NCBI GenBank assembly: GCA_051294375.1
Contig: CM119266.1
Coordinates: 17,168,087-17,232,086 of the forward strand
DNA: 64,000 bases
DNA from: Paraspadella gotoi
Taxonomy: Eukaryota > Chaetognatha
Direction of reading: 5' to 3'
The notes beneath the pieces were generated by a model, which saw only the letters and a list, made by a program, of their open reading frames with translations, had not been told where the DNA came from and did not search any database. A program made the position numbers and the translations under genes. Shown here piece by piece: positions 38,560 through 48,893 of this stretch (its first letter is position 1; every line of letters starts with the position of its first letter).

Positions 38560-38816
38560 TGAAAAAATGGAAGCGAAAGGGAAACAAAAGGAAAGTAGCA
38601 GGAAACAAAAGGTAAATAAAAGAGAAATTAAAGGGAAACAAAAAGTTAACAAAAGAAAACAAAAGGAAATTAAAGGGAAACAAAAGGGAAACGGAATTTA
38701 CACCAATTTAGATCAAACTTTAATATTTCTTTCCCTCGTCTCAATGGCTAAACGGGCTAAATCTTCTCTTCTCTTCTCTTCTCTTCTCTTCTCTTCTCTT
38801 CTCTTCTCTTCTCTTT
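38560..38816. repeat. GGGAAACAAAA-type purine repeat followed by a (TCTTC)n array
   Basis: About 38560-38700 is made of loosely repeated GGGAAACAAAAG and GGAAATTAAAG units. A clean pentanucleotide array (TCTTC)n follows at about 38765-38816. The open frame across it (KGKQKESSRKQK) is translated repeat and is not called as a gene. Confidence 0.75.
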
Positions 38817-38857
38817 AATTGATAAAAAAAATTATTTTATGTTTTATAATTTTCGCA

Positions 38858-39265
38858 GTAGGCTATATTTATATATAGTACTATCCTTGTGTTAATTTCC
38901 TTTTGTTTCGTTGTTTATGTAGATTTATCCTTAAAAAATCATACAATTTCAAAATGGACTTTTCTTAATTTTGATGGCAGATTTAAATTCCTCGTCAAAA
39001 GTTGATAAAAGAAAATATAACTCATTTTCAAAAATTTTGTCATTAAGTAGGTTAAAAATTTAAAAAAATATATTTAATAAACAAAAATTTAATTTTTAGC
39101 TTAAAATATAGGTTTTTTCGATTTTTGACCAACTTAATGAAATAATTTTTAAAAAAGAGTTATATTTCTTTTTAACAACTTTTTATGACGAATCCAAATC
39201 TACAAAAAAATCTTATAAAAATTTTAACATTTATAGGGTTAGAACTATATATAAATATAGCCTAC
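38858..39265. mobile_element. 408-bp foldback (long inverted-repeat) element
   Basis: The ends are exact inverted copies for 22 bases (GTAGGCTATATTTATATA at the left). The two halves remain complementary almost to the centre: AGTTGATAAAAGAAAATATA on the left matches the reverse complement of the right arm, as do CATTAAGTAGGT and TTAAAAAT. There is no coding capacity. This is the form of a foldback element or MITE. I could not identify a clear target-site duplication. Confidence 0.75.
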
Positions 39266-39399
39266 AGAGTAAATTAAAAAAATTATAATAAATTTTTTTA
39301 TACATTACTGTTCATTAATACACCCGTTGTTTATTCCTCACTTTTAGAATTTTAATTTAAGTTAAATTGAGACTTTTTACTACGCTTTAATCCCTAGGT

Positions 39400-39980
39400 T
39401 TCAATTTCAAATATGCCAGCGACAGAAGACGAACACTGTGGGTTCGCTGCTCAAAAGTGAGTTGGTGAGATATCCCATGCTTGGGGTATCACGGACGATC
39501 ACACCCTGGCCTTACTACATTGTCATTTATAAAAAAAAAAAATGAAAATCTTTGTTCGGGAAGTCACAAGTCAAATTTTTCATTTCTACATTTTTTTATT
39601 AACTTTTTTCCATCTTTTAAAAGGGAATCTTGACCAAAAATTTTACCTTTATGTCAGTCTCCTCTCTCTTCTGTCTCTCTCTCGTATCTCTCTCTCTCTC
39701 ACTCTCTCTCTCTCTCTCTCGTCTCCGATCGTCTCTACTCGCTCCCTCTCTCTCTCTCATTGCTCCTCTCTCTCTCTCTCGATCGTCTCTCGTCTCCTAC
39801 ATATCTTGTTTCCCCTCTCTCATCTCTCGGTTCGTTTTCCTATCGATCTGCATTCCGCCCTCGACTCTGATCCTGTGTTGCGTGGTTTGCTTGCGCAACC
39901 GCTAGGCTTATCGCAGCATGCATCTGTAGGCTGCTGTGCTTGTGAGGCTAGATCTTCGCCTCTCCCTGATCTCAACAGAA
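39400..39980. other. Two less AT-rich islands with no recognised gene
   Basis: At about 39418-39520 there is a small hairpin (GATATCCC and GGGGTATC around ATGCTT). At about 39830-39978 there is a segment with higher GC and an open frame including LHSALDSDPVLRG and GCCACEARSSPLPDLN, ending near an ACAG. Between them lies a CT-rich tract. Neither island matches an RNA or protein family I know. Confidence 0.35.
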
Positions 39981-40282
39981 AGTATGAAAGAAAAAAGAAC
40001 AAAAAATATTTTACAAGAAAAACAAGTATGAAATTGACTTTTAAGATTCAGACAAAGAGATTAATTCAAAAGGATTTAAACAAAGAAATTTAAACTACTA
40101 GAAAATCGGGAGATTTATAGAAAGATATTTTGAGTATATATTACTTTAATTTCTTAGTGTTTTTGCCAGGTAAATGCCAAAAACATGTACGTTATCAAAA
40201 TTAAGCTGTCGTTGTTAAAAAAAAAGAAAAATTATTTTAGATAAAGAGAGAAAGATAGAGAATGGTGAGGGGCAACATGAAG

Positions 40283-40665
40283 GAGCGATATGATAGAGCA
40301 ATTTAACAGAGGGATATCATAGAGCGGTATGATATTGCAAAATGACTGAGCAATGTGATAGAGCAATATGATACAGCTATATGATAGAGCAATATGTTGA
40401 GCAGTATGATAAAGCAATATGTTTGAGCGATGTTATAGATCAATATGATAGAATGATATGATAAAGCGATGTGATTGAGCAATATGATAACAGGATATGA
40501 TAAAGCGATGTGACAGAGTGATGTTTGAGCAATATGATAAAATGATATGGAAGAACGATTAAAATAGCGATATGACAGAGCGGTGTGATTGAACAATATG
40601 ATGAAATGATATGATTGAGCGATATGCAAGATCAATGTGAAAGAAACCAAGCGATAAGGCGATTT
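40283..40665. repeat. 13-bp minisatellite, consensus GAGCRATATGATA
   Basis: About 28 imperfect units of 13 bases, such as GAGCAATATGATA, AAGCGATGTGATT and GATCAATATGATA. Because 39 bases equal 13 codons, the minus strand stays open for 115 codons with a repeating pattern (IALSYHSIIL). That frame is a by-product of the period and is not called as a gene. Confidence 0.85.
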
Positions 40666-40736
40666 GAGGCGAAAATTTAGTCAAAAACGAAAAATATTTT
40701 TATCTTTTGACGAAAAAAAAGAAAAAGAAAAAAGGA

Positions 40737-40852
40737 AAAGGTGACGATGAAGACGAAGACGACGAAAAAGACGACGATGATGAAAACGACGACGACGGGG
40801 CCATTACAGACTTCCGGTAAGGCGCGTGGAAGCCGCGTGGAACGAGAAACGC

Positions 40853-40891
<39 letters not shown>

Positions 40892-40978
40892 ATGAGTTTG
40901 CCCGCGTTTAAAGTACGGAAATAAAAAACCCACGACAACAGCGAGAACGACGAGGACGACGACGACGACGACGACATA
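40737..40978. repeat. GAC/GAA trinucleotide repeats and a GA array
   Basis: Imperfect GAC and GAT triplets at about 40741-40797, (GA)n at about 40856-40889 and (GAC)n at about 40941-40976 surround a small GC-rich piece. There is no gene evidence. Confidence 0.8.
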
Positions 40979-41367
40979 TTTTAAATAGAAAAAAGAAAGA
41001 TGTCAATAAAAAAAAACTATGATGGTTTTGCAGTTCTTAGTAGTTTCCGTACTTCTTATAAACAAGAACGGTAATTCAAATGTGTTGCGCCGCAGTGACT
41101 GCCTTATCACGTTTATTTTTCGTGACATGATATGACATAATATGAACTGACCCGACGTGACATGACATGACTACTACATGACTACCATAACTTTCTTAGC
41201 CCATGTATTTACGACACGCACAGCATCGGAATTACGTCTTTTGCTTTTTATAGTTTTTGGATTTCCTGAAGGTGGCGCTAGTAGTCACTTAAATTTGAGG
41301 ATTTTCCCTTCTTAACAAATAAGCAACTAACTTATGAGCATTTTTAATGTAAGTGGGACAGACCGGC

Positions 41368-41391
41368 TGACCGACCGACCGACCGACCGAA
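41368..41391. repeat. (GACC)n microsatellite
   Basis: About five GACC units in tandem after GGCTGACCGACC. Isolated and short. Confidence 0.75.
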
Positions 41392-41756
41392 AAGTGACTT
41401 AGAGAGTTACCTTCTGAGAATATATCGGGATCACCTAAAAAACAGAAAATCAATGCGAAATTATAACAAAACATAACAAAACAGATTGGTAAGGTTTTTG
41501 TACATATGTTTCAGACTTATGTCGTTACCTGGTCAACTGAAAATGTGTGCACATAAAGTCACTACGGCGCAACCAATGAACTTGCGGGCTCATGTTTTTT
41601 AATCTTTCCTTCTTTCACATAAATCATTTTTATGCGTGAAACGAGAAAGAAAAATAAGTTTATGATCGAGAAGAAGAAGAAGAATTAGGGAGAAAAAAGA
41701 AGAAGAATATTTATAAGAGGAAAAAGGAGAGCAAAAAGTTGAGCGAATATTTTAAC

Positions 41757-42022
41757 TATGCCCCAATTCAGCTTAAATTAGTTTTGGGTTATGGGTTTGG
41801 GTTAGAAGATAAGGTTAGAGGTTAGTTGAGTGATTTGGTTAAGGATGAGCTCTAGTCTGGGCATAGATAAGATTATGGTGGGGATAAAGGTAAGCAATTA
41901 GTGTTAGGCATTAGTTTAATTATTTAGCCGGAGATCAGAGTTAAATATTCAAGTTAAAATTTAGTTCAGGTATTAGAAACAGAAATGGGGCGCTCTCGGA
42001 AAATAGTGCCGGAAAGTTATAA
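41757..42022. repeat. Dispersed repeat with GGTTAG-rich part and GGGCGCT...AGTGCC end
   Basis: A GTTAG/GGTTA-rich stretch (41780-41850) is followed by AGAAACAGAAATGGGGCGCT, CTCGG and GAAAATAGTGCC. Related pieces occur at about 37728-37790, 4060-4235, 54570-54620 and, in reverse, at 900-1010. It looks like a short non-autonomous repeat family. Confidence 0.55.
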
Positions 42023-42191
42023 GAAATTTGATGATTTAAGGTTCAGATCATTCAAGTTCCTGCCGAACCGCCGCCGCCGTCGCCGCCGCCGCCAGCACCG
42101 CTCTATCATATCTGCCAACCTTGCAGCCTTTTTCACGATCAAGGAAAATGGGTAGTCATAGATCAGTCATGATACAAAGATTATGATGGAA

Positions 42192-42567
42192 ATATGACAT
42201 CGGAAGTGAACCCTGAAATGACGCCAGAAGTATCGCTAGAATTAAAGCAGGAAGTGACGCCGGAAGTGGTGCCTAAAGTGACGCCGGACGTGAAGCCTGA
42301 AGTGATTTCGAAAGTGACGCCATAAGTGACGCTTGAAGGGAAGTTCATTATAACACGGGGAGTGATATCGGAAGTGATATCGAAAGTGACACTGGAAGCG
42401 ACGCCGGAAGTGATGCCTGAAGTGATGTAGAAATTGATTTCGAAAGTGAAGATGGTAATGACATCGTGATCGACGCCCAAAGTCTTTCCGGAAATGATGC
42501 TGAGACAGACAAAAATGTGATGTCGGATGTAACACCAGAAATGAAACCGGAAATGACGCCTCGAGGG
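42192..42567. repeat. 12-bp minisatellite, consensus GAAGTGACGCCG
   Basis: About 31 imperfect dodecamers such as GAAGTGACGCCG, AAAGTGACGCCG and GAAGTGATATCG. The period is a multiple of three, so open frames appear on the minus strand (TSGVTSGFTSDV). No start, signal or splice context supports a gene. Confidence 0.85.
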
Positions 42568-43114
42568 ACAAATGGGTGAAAACCGAGAATTCTCGGAGGA
42601 GTTGGGCGCCAAAGGAGGAAGAGGAGGAGGAAGAGGGGGAGGAAGAAAAATAAGAAGACAAGGATGGAAAGGAGGAAAAACAGAGAAAAGGACGAAGAAG
42701 AAGAGGGGGAAGAAGATGAGAAGGTTAACAGCAAGACGGAAAGTAAATTAGTTTATTACAAAAATTCTGAAAACTTGGAATAATTTTCAATTTCACGAAA
42801 TTTTTTAATTAAGGAACTGGAGTCTGAAGAGACAAAATTCCGTTTGAACATTTTAGAGAAAGAAAAACTTGAGATGAATTTAAATCCAAAAAAAAAGAAG
42901 ATTATTTTAAGTAAATTTACTGTACACTTATTTGCTCCTTTTTAAAATATTAAGTCAAACCTGGAGGCTTACTTCAAACTGTAATTTGAGAGTACTATAT
43001 TCCATTGATACATAATTACTTAACAAAACGAACAAAATAAACACAAACCGAAAGTCGAAAACGACGTTTAGGGTCGCAGACCGAACTGAAGGGTCATCTT
43101 TGCTCTTTCCTGGG

Positions 43115-43123
43115 CCATTGGGG

Positions 43124-43209
<86 letters not shown>

Positions 43210-43350
43210 GATATCCCGATAACTTCTTTAGGTTCAAAGTTCGACTTCTGTTTTCGCGAAAATAAAAATCCAACGACGACGAACGACGACGACGACGACG
43301 AACGACGACGACGAACGACCACGACAACGGACGACAACGACGACGACTAC
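43115..43350. repeat. CT array followed by GAC/GAACGAC triplet array
   Basis: Nearly pure CT runs at about 43120-43210 and GAC triplets with GAAC interruptions at about 43273-43350. Confidence 0.9.
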
Positions 43351-43594
43351 GATGATGGCAGAGTCGAAAAAAATATTCTTCCGTATAACATTATCTCTTG
43401 ACATGTCACGTACCTTATGCCTTTCATGTCTTGTTAAGTCATGTCTCTCATATAACTTTTTTCCTTTTTTTTTTTGATTGTTTTCTTCTTCTCAGTAAAA
43501 ATGGGTAGTGCCCTCGCAAAAAGAGAGACGAGCCGAGGCAAGGCTACGGCAAGATCTAAAGTTCCTGACGAGGAGGTAACTTGACGAGAAAAAT

Positions 43595-43623
43595 CTCCCC
43601 CTTAGGTACCTAAGTGAGGGGGT
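43595..43623. repeat. Near-perfect palindrome
   Basis: CTTAGGTACCTAAG (43601-43614) is an exact 14-base palindrome. It is flanked by CTCCCC on the left and TGAGGGGG on the right, extending a hairpin to about 29 bases. Confidence 0.7.
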
Positions 43624-44298
43624 ATATCCCTTGCGACTAAAGGGCATTGCGCTCTCCCAAAATTCATAAATTACAAAGCTAAAAATAAAATTGTTTCGTG
43701 CAATAACACTAATTAGAATCGTTTAACTAATTGAAGCCAATTTTAAAATTTTCGCTTTATGACTTACATCCTTGGAGATAAACTGTCATTTTTCCCGTCG
43801 AAATTAAAACGAGGTTGACGGACGAGGAAGAGGAGGAGGAGTAGGGGAAGGAGGAAGAGGAGGAGGAGGAGTTAAATGATGTCGAATGAAGTGGTGAGAC
43901 GAAATTGAGTGAGACGAAATTGAATTGAAGGTGAGAAAAAGTCTAGATTTCACAATTTACAGTTTCTTTTTTCTCTCTCTCTCTTTTTAGTTTTCTTGAA
44001 CACAAAGTAAATGAAATAAAAATATTGGTTGATTTTTCTTGGTATTTTTTTCAGGCGGTTCCTTTTTTTTCTTCTTTTCATTCGGTGATAAAGGTTGATG
44101 ATTATGATGATGATGATGATGATGACGATGATGACGACGACGATTCCTAAAGTGTGATTGATGATGACAGCTACGTCGACAAAGAAAGTGACTGATTCGC
44201 TTCGAATTTGTTGTTGTTGTTGTTTTGGTTTTGAAAAGGAAGACGAGGAAATGATAGCTGTAACAAAGGGAAGGAGAGAAAGGGAACGATATTTGACC

Positions 44299-44353
<55 letters not shown>

Positions 44354-44585
44354 GAGAGAGAGAGAAAGAGAAGAGAGAGAGAGAGTAGAGAGAGAGAGAG
44401 AGAGAGAGTGGACAGATGTGGGAGATAGGAAAAAATCTTTACCTTCGCTGATAGCGAATATTAAATTTTTTTTTTTGGTTATTGTTTTTTAAACGACGAA
44501 GTCGAAGATTAAATGACGACGACGACGACAACGACGAATACGACGACCATGACAACCAGTTTTGTATCAATAATTTTAATTTTTA

Positions 44586-45762
44586 GTCGGATCTGCTCAT
44601 CGCAGATTCTGACTCTATAAATCAATAATTCACTTTGTCGGTCCGTCGGTCCCACCCCAAAATCTTGTCGATAAATCATTTTTAAATAGAAAAAACAAAA
44701 GTAACATTTACTTAAATTGTTTTAACTTATATTTACTCATAATTAATATATTTATTCAAAATTGGATAAATAAATTGTATTTTGACTTTCTTTTTGCTGG
44801 TAGTGATCCGGTAGTGATCCGGCTGGAAAAATGCCGAGTGCCACTCGAATATCTCTCTGACCTGATAGGCCTGTCGAGGGCCCTCCTCTCACACTCACTC
44901 TCTCTCTCTCTCGCTCTCTCTCTCAAACTAATGTTAGAAATATTTGTTTATTGATTTCATTTACTGATGAAGAACTCGTAATAAGAGTCGAAACATGTCC
45001 ATTATAATAAAAACTAAATTGATGTTACAATGGATTTTTCGTTATTACCTTTAGCTCTAAGATAAATAAATTGAAAATGAATTTTTGTGTGTGATTTTGG
45101 GTGTGATTAAGTTGGATTTAAATTTTTAATAGAATCGTAGGAGTGGAAAAGAGTTAGAAGTTAGAAGTTAGAAAACCAAAAGACACATTTATTTGAATTT
45201 TAAAAGTTTCTCTCAATCTCTCTCTGATTGATTGATAGATTGATTGATTGTTAATTTGGTTAAATGATTGATTGATAAATTTGTTAATTTGATTGAAAAA
45301 TCTGTTATGATTTATAATGTTATGATGTAGTTCTGATTAGTTAATAGTTATGTTTCTCTCTCTCTATTTATTTATGAATTTTCTTGTCACATTCTCATTG
45401 TATCATTGATTAATGATGATCGATTAATAATTATTGATTGATTGATTATCATCACATCAATTATCGATTATTATCGTATCTACTATTATGGCATCAATAA
45501 ATGGTTACGATTGCATCGCTAAATCCTCAGGTGACATCGCTTTAATAAATTGGAATCAACAATCAGGAATTGAAGATTGGGAAGTGATGATTGGGAATTT
45601 ATTTATTTTAAAAATAATTTTTCTGGCAAGATCACTATACTAAAAAATTTGGATTTTATGTAATGATTTTTTGTAATATGTAATGATCACAAATTAAAGG
45701 ACTCATCGTGACTTATCATTTGGTTAGCTGCTTACCGCTAAATTATCGTAGGCAGATCCGAC
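44586..45762. mobile_element. Candidate TIR-bounded non-autonomous element, about 1.18 kb
   Basis: The 11-base ends are perfect inverted copies: GTCGGATCTGC (44586-44596) and GCAGATCCGAC (45752-45762). The left end also forms its own hairpin with GCAGATTCTGAC just inside. The interior holds a GTCCGTCGGTCCC module, a doubled GTAGTGATCCG, a hammerhead-like core, GATT-rich microsatellite DNA and no coding frame. A copy is at 57535-58700. No target-site duplication is visible, so the boundaries are provisional. Confidence 0.45.
44964..44999 (+). ncRNA. Hammerhead-ribozyme-like core (candidate, probably degenerate)
   Basis: CTGATGA is followed by a stem (GACTC/GAGTC around GTAATAA), then GAAAC, the palindrome ACATGT and a GTC triplet. 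That is the order of a hammerhead catalytic core with a very short stem III. This copy has an extra A in the stem (GAACTC); the copy at 57907-57941 has a clean five-pair stem. Against activity: there is an extra A between CTGATGA and stem II, and the sequences flanking the core do not form stem I. Confidence 0.35.
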
Positions 45763-47191
45763 ATTGTTTGCTCAAACTTGTTAATATCGCTCTTTATATT
45801 CTTTCTCAAGATTAAATTATCGCCAACGAATTAAATATGAATTTTAGAAGATAAATGAAAAAATGGGAAAAAAAGAACAAAAAGACAAAAAAGCAGATGT
45901 CGTTGACTTTAAAATCCAAACTGCTTTGCTTATGTTGCTTGATCATTTTCCCAAAAATAAACAAAAGAACATTTAATTTTTGAGAAAAACATAAAAAAAA
46001 AAAAAAAAAACAAACGATGAAGACAAAAGAAGGACGTCAGTCGAAAAAATAAATAAAAAGTAATAAGTAATAAGTAATAAGTAAAAAGTCGGAAAAACAA
46101 AAACAGAGAATATTGAAGACAAAAACAAAAATCCAAAAACAAAAGCTTAAAAAACCACAAACAAACAAAAAGACAGAAACAAGTAAATAAAATATATTGA
46201 TCAGCAAAAAATAATTCTAAATTGAACAGGAGACAAAATTATTAATCTTAGATTTTCAAATTTGTTACGAAAAAACTTTGTTAAAAAAATTTGGGAAATT
46301 TCTTTTTTAAATTTTTTGTTTTGTTTTTGTGAAACTATACGTTTTGTTATAAAATATTCGTTTTAATTTTCTTGGGGATTTTTTTTTCGGTATCTTTTGT
46401 TTTCTTTTTCGCTCGAGGCAAAAATCAGTTCCGTTTCTTCCAAAATGGCGACCATTTTTTTTCTCATATTATTGACGTTTCATTTTCAAATTGAGTCTCT
46501 GATTTCCAGATGCGAATCAAACGTCATTTTGATTTTAATTTTTTTTTGCTGCTTTAATGTTTTAATTATTTTAATTTTTATTTTTTCAAAAATGCTTTTC
46601 CGATATAATATATATATATATATAAAATGCATGAAGATTAATCTGAAGATAGTTAAAGACAAAGCTAAATATAAAATTTTTTCTCTATTTTTTCGGTTCT
46701 GGGTTTTTTTTTGGAGGAAGACTACTTAAGCAACGAGGCAACGAAAGAAAGAGCGAGAGAGAGAGAGAAGAAAAACAGAGAGAGAAAGAGTCAAGTGCAA
46801 GAAAAAGTAAGGGAGAGTTTGAGAGAGAGAGAGAGATAGGAAAAAATGGAGGATGAAGAGGAGAATACATAATGAACTTAAAAGCAAGAGAAAAATGAGA
46901 AGAAAGGAAAGGAGAGACTATTTGAAGGAAAGTCGGGAATGGAAGGGAGTAAATAGAAAATTTAAGGAAAAATGGAAGGGAGGCAAATGAAAAGTTAGGA
47001 AGAAAATGAAAATAATAAATTGATAAAAATACGTTTAAAATTGAGTTTATGTATTAAAGAACAAAAAAGTTGCAAGAGCCGAGAACTTAGGGAAAAAAGT
47101 GAAAGAAAAACGAAAGAGAAAACGATTTATGGCAACACAAACATGGAGCCGAGACAACAAATAGAGAGACGAGTGAGAGAGTGAGAGAGAT

Positions 47192-47264
<73 letters not shown>

Positions 47265-47363
47265 AGAGAGAACTGTGTAATCAGAGCGACAAGTAAAGAG
47301 AAAGTAAAGTAATAGATAAAGAGGAAATTCTTTGGCTGATTCCCGAGAGGGATACCAAAGAGA

Positions 47364-47445
<82 letters not shown>

Positions 47446-47933
47446 AGAGAGTCAACCGAGACGGAATAAGTAATTGAAAGAGTGAATGCGAAATTGAATC
47501 GAGAGTTAGAGGAAGAAAACACAAGGCGAAATGAAATATTTTTCGCTGTATTACGATTTTTGTGGGGTTGAAAAATTAAAAAGTCTTTTAGAAAAAAAGG
47601 TTTTTGGAACTTAAAAAACTGAGAGAGACAGAGAGTGATAGATATATAGAGAGTGATAGAGAGAAAGGCGGGTGGGATAGAGAGAGGGAGAGAGAGTGAT
47701 AGATAATAGAGAGTGATAGAGAGGAGGGGAAACAGAGAGAAGAGAGGTAGAGGGGGAGAAGGTATAGATAAAGTGATAGAGAGTGAGGCGGAAAACAGAG
47801 AGAGATAGGAGGGTGGGATCGAGAGAGGAGAGAGAGAGTGAGGAAAAAAAAGAGACAGAGAGAGAGATTATATTGGCGCATAAATACGGAAAATAGTAGG
47901 AGCGTTGACCGGATTTATCGGAGGATGTCATAT

Positions 47934-48015
<82 letters not shown>

Positions 48016-48383
48016 AAGAGAGAGACGAGAGAGAAACGAGAGCAATGATATTTGAGCAGAAAGTTAAGTAAGCTCCAGATCATCTTGAGCTCATCGCAAA
48101 ATCTTTCTCATCGGCAGTTTTCTTGGTAGATTAATGAATGACTCTGGGGGAAAATAAATCAGCTTGGTTGCACAGTTGCTTCGCAAAGCAAATTTAAAAT
48201 CACCTTTGCTCCACAGTTGCTTTGTATGCAAATTTAATCACAAAAACTGAGGTTTCAAAATTGTTAGTAAACCCGTATAATATAACTTGTTTTCTTAAGT
48301 TACGCAAATGGAGAGTTATTGAGTTATAGAGTTCATTGAGAGGAGAGATCAATATTCTTTACAAGGAAAGGCAACGACGCCAG

Positions 48384-48466
<83 letters not shown>

Positions 48467-48556
48467 CCTTTGTGCGGAAGAAATGAAAAAATATCGAGAA
48501 ATTGGTGAAGAGGGGGATGCACACAAGGGGATGAAAATGTTTTTGTTACTTTTCTA
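45763..48556. other. Non-coding stretch with GA arrays and AT-rich DNA
   Basis: AT-rich sequence at 45763-46700 is followed by purine-rich DNA with long GA arrays (about 47180-47258, 47360-47450, 47939-48030, 48388-48462). A minisatellite of GAGAGTGATAGATA-type units lies at about 47625-47860, and a 37-base tandem duplication (CACAGTTGCTT, GCAAATTTA, ATCAC) at about 48168-48241. Long serine-leucine or arginine-glutamate frames are translated GA repeats. I see no gene. Confidence 0.65.
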
Positions 48557-48893
48557 GGCAGATCTCGTCCGTCGGTCCCCCCCGGAAAATCTGTCGGTAA
48601 GTTACATAAATCATATCAAAACATCGAATTATGATAATGTATGGAAAAAAAATGTTTGTCCATCCGTCTGTCCCTTAGCTTTGAACGCCAAAAACCCATG
48701 ATCTGATTGGGCGATTTACTTGAATTTTGTATGTGGGTAAAGAGGTGTGTTATTGAGCTGGAAACAAGTTTTTTTGGAATCGTCGATCTAAAAATGAGTT
48801 GAATTGGAAATATTATTTTTAAAAAGAAATTACAATTAATCATAAACTTATTATCTGATTAGATTACCGCCTAATGGTCGTGGGCAGATCCGG
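48557..48893. mobile_element. Short element related to the 44586-45762 element
   Basis: It starts GGCAGATCTCGTCCGTCGGT and shares AAAATCTGTCGGTAA with the larger element. It ends in TTACCGCCTAATGGTCG then GGCAGATCCGG, matching the larger element's right end. The interior includes TTTGTCCATCCGTCTGTCCC and TGAACGCCAAAAACCC, typical of short interspersed elements. A copy is at 61517-61855. Confidence 0.5.

Noticed and set aside
39418-39520. tRNA or 5S rRNA gene
   Set aside because: No cloverleaf or internal promoter boxes could be fitted on either strand.
40303-40650. 115-codon minus-strand hydrophobic frame as a membrane protein gene
   Set aside because: It is the product of a 13-bp minisatellite; no start context or other gene signal was seen.
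40283-40665. CRISPR-like array
   Set aside because: Units are contiguous with no unique spacers, and the DNA is eukaryotic.
47087-48045. Long minus-strand frames rich in serine and leucine (and plus-strand Arg-Glu frames) over GA tracts here and elsewhere
   Set aside because: They are translations of (GA)n/(CT)n microsatellites, with no signal, splice or conserved motif.
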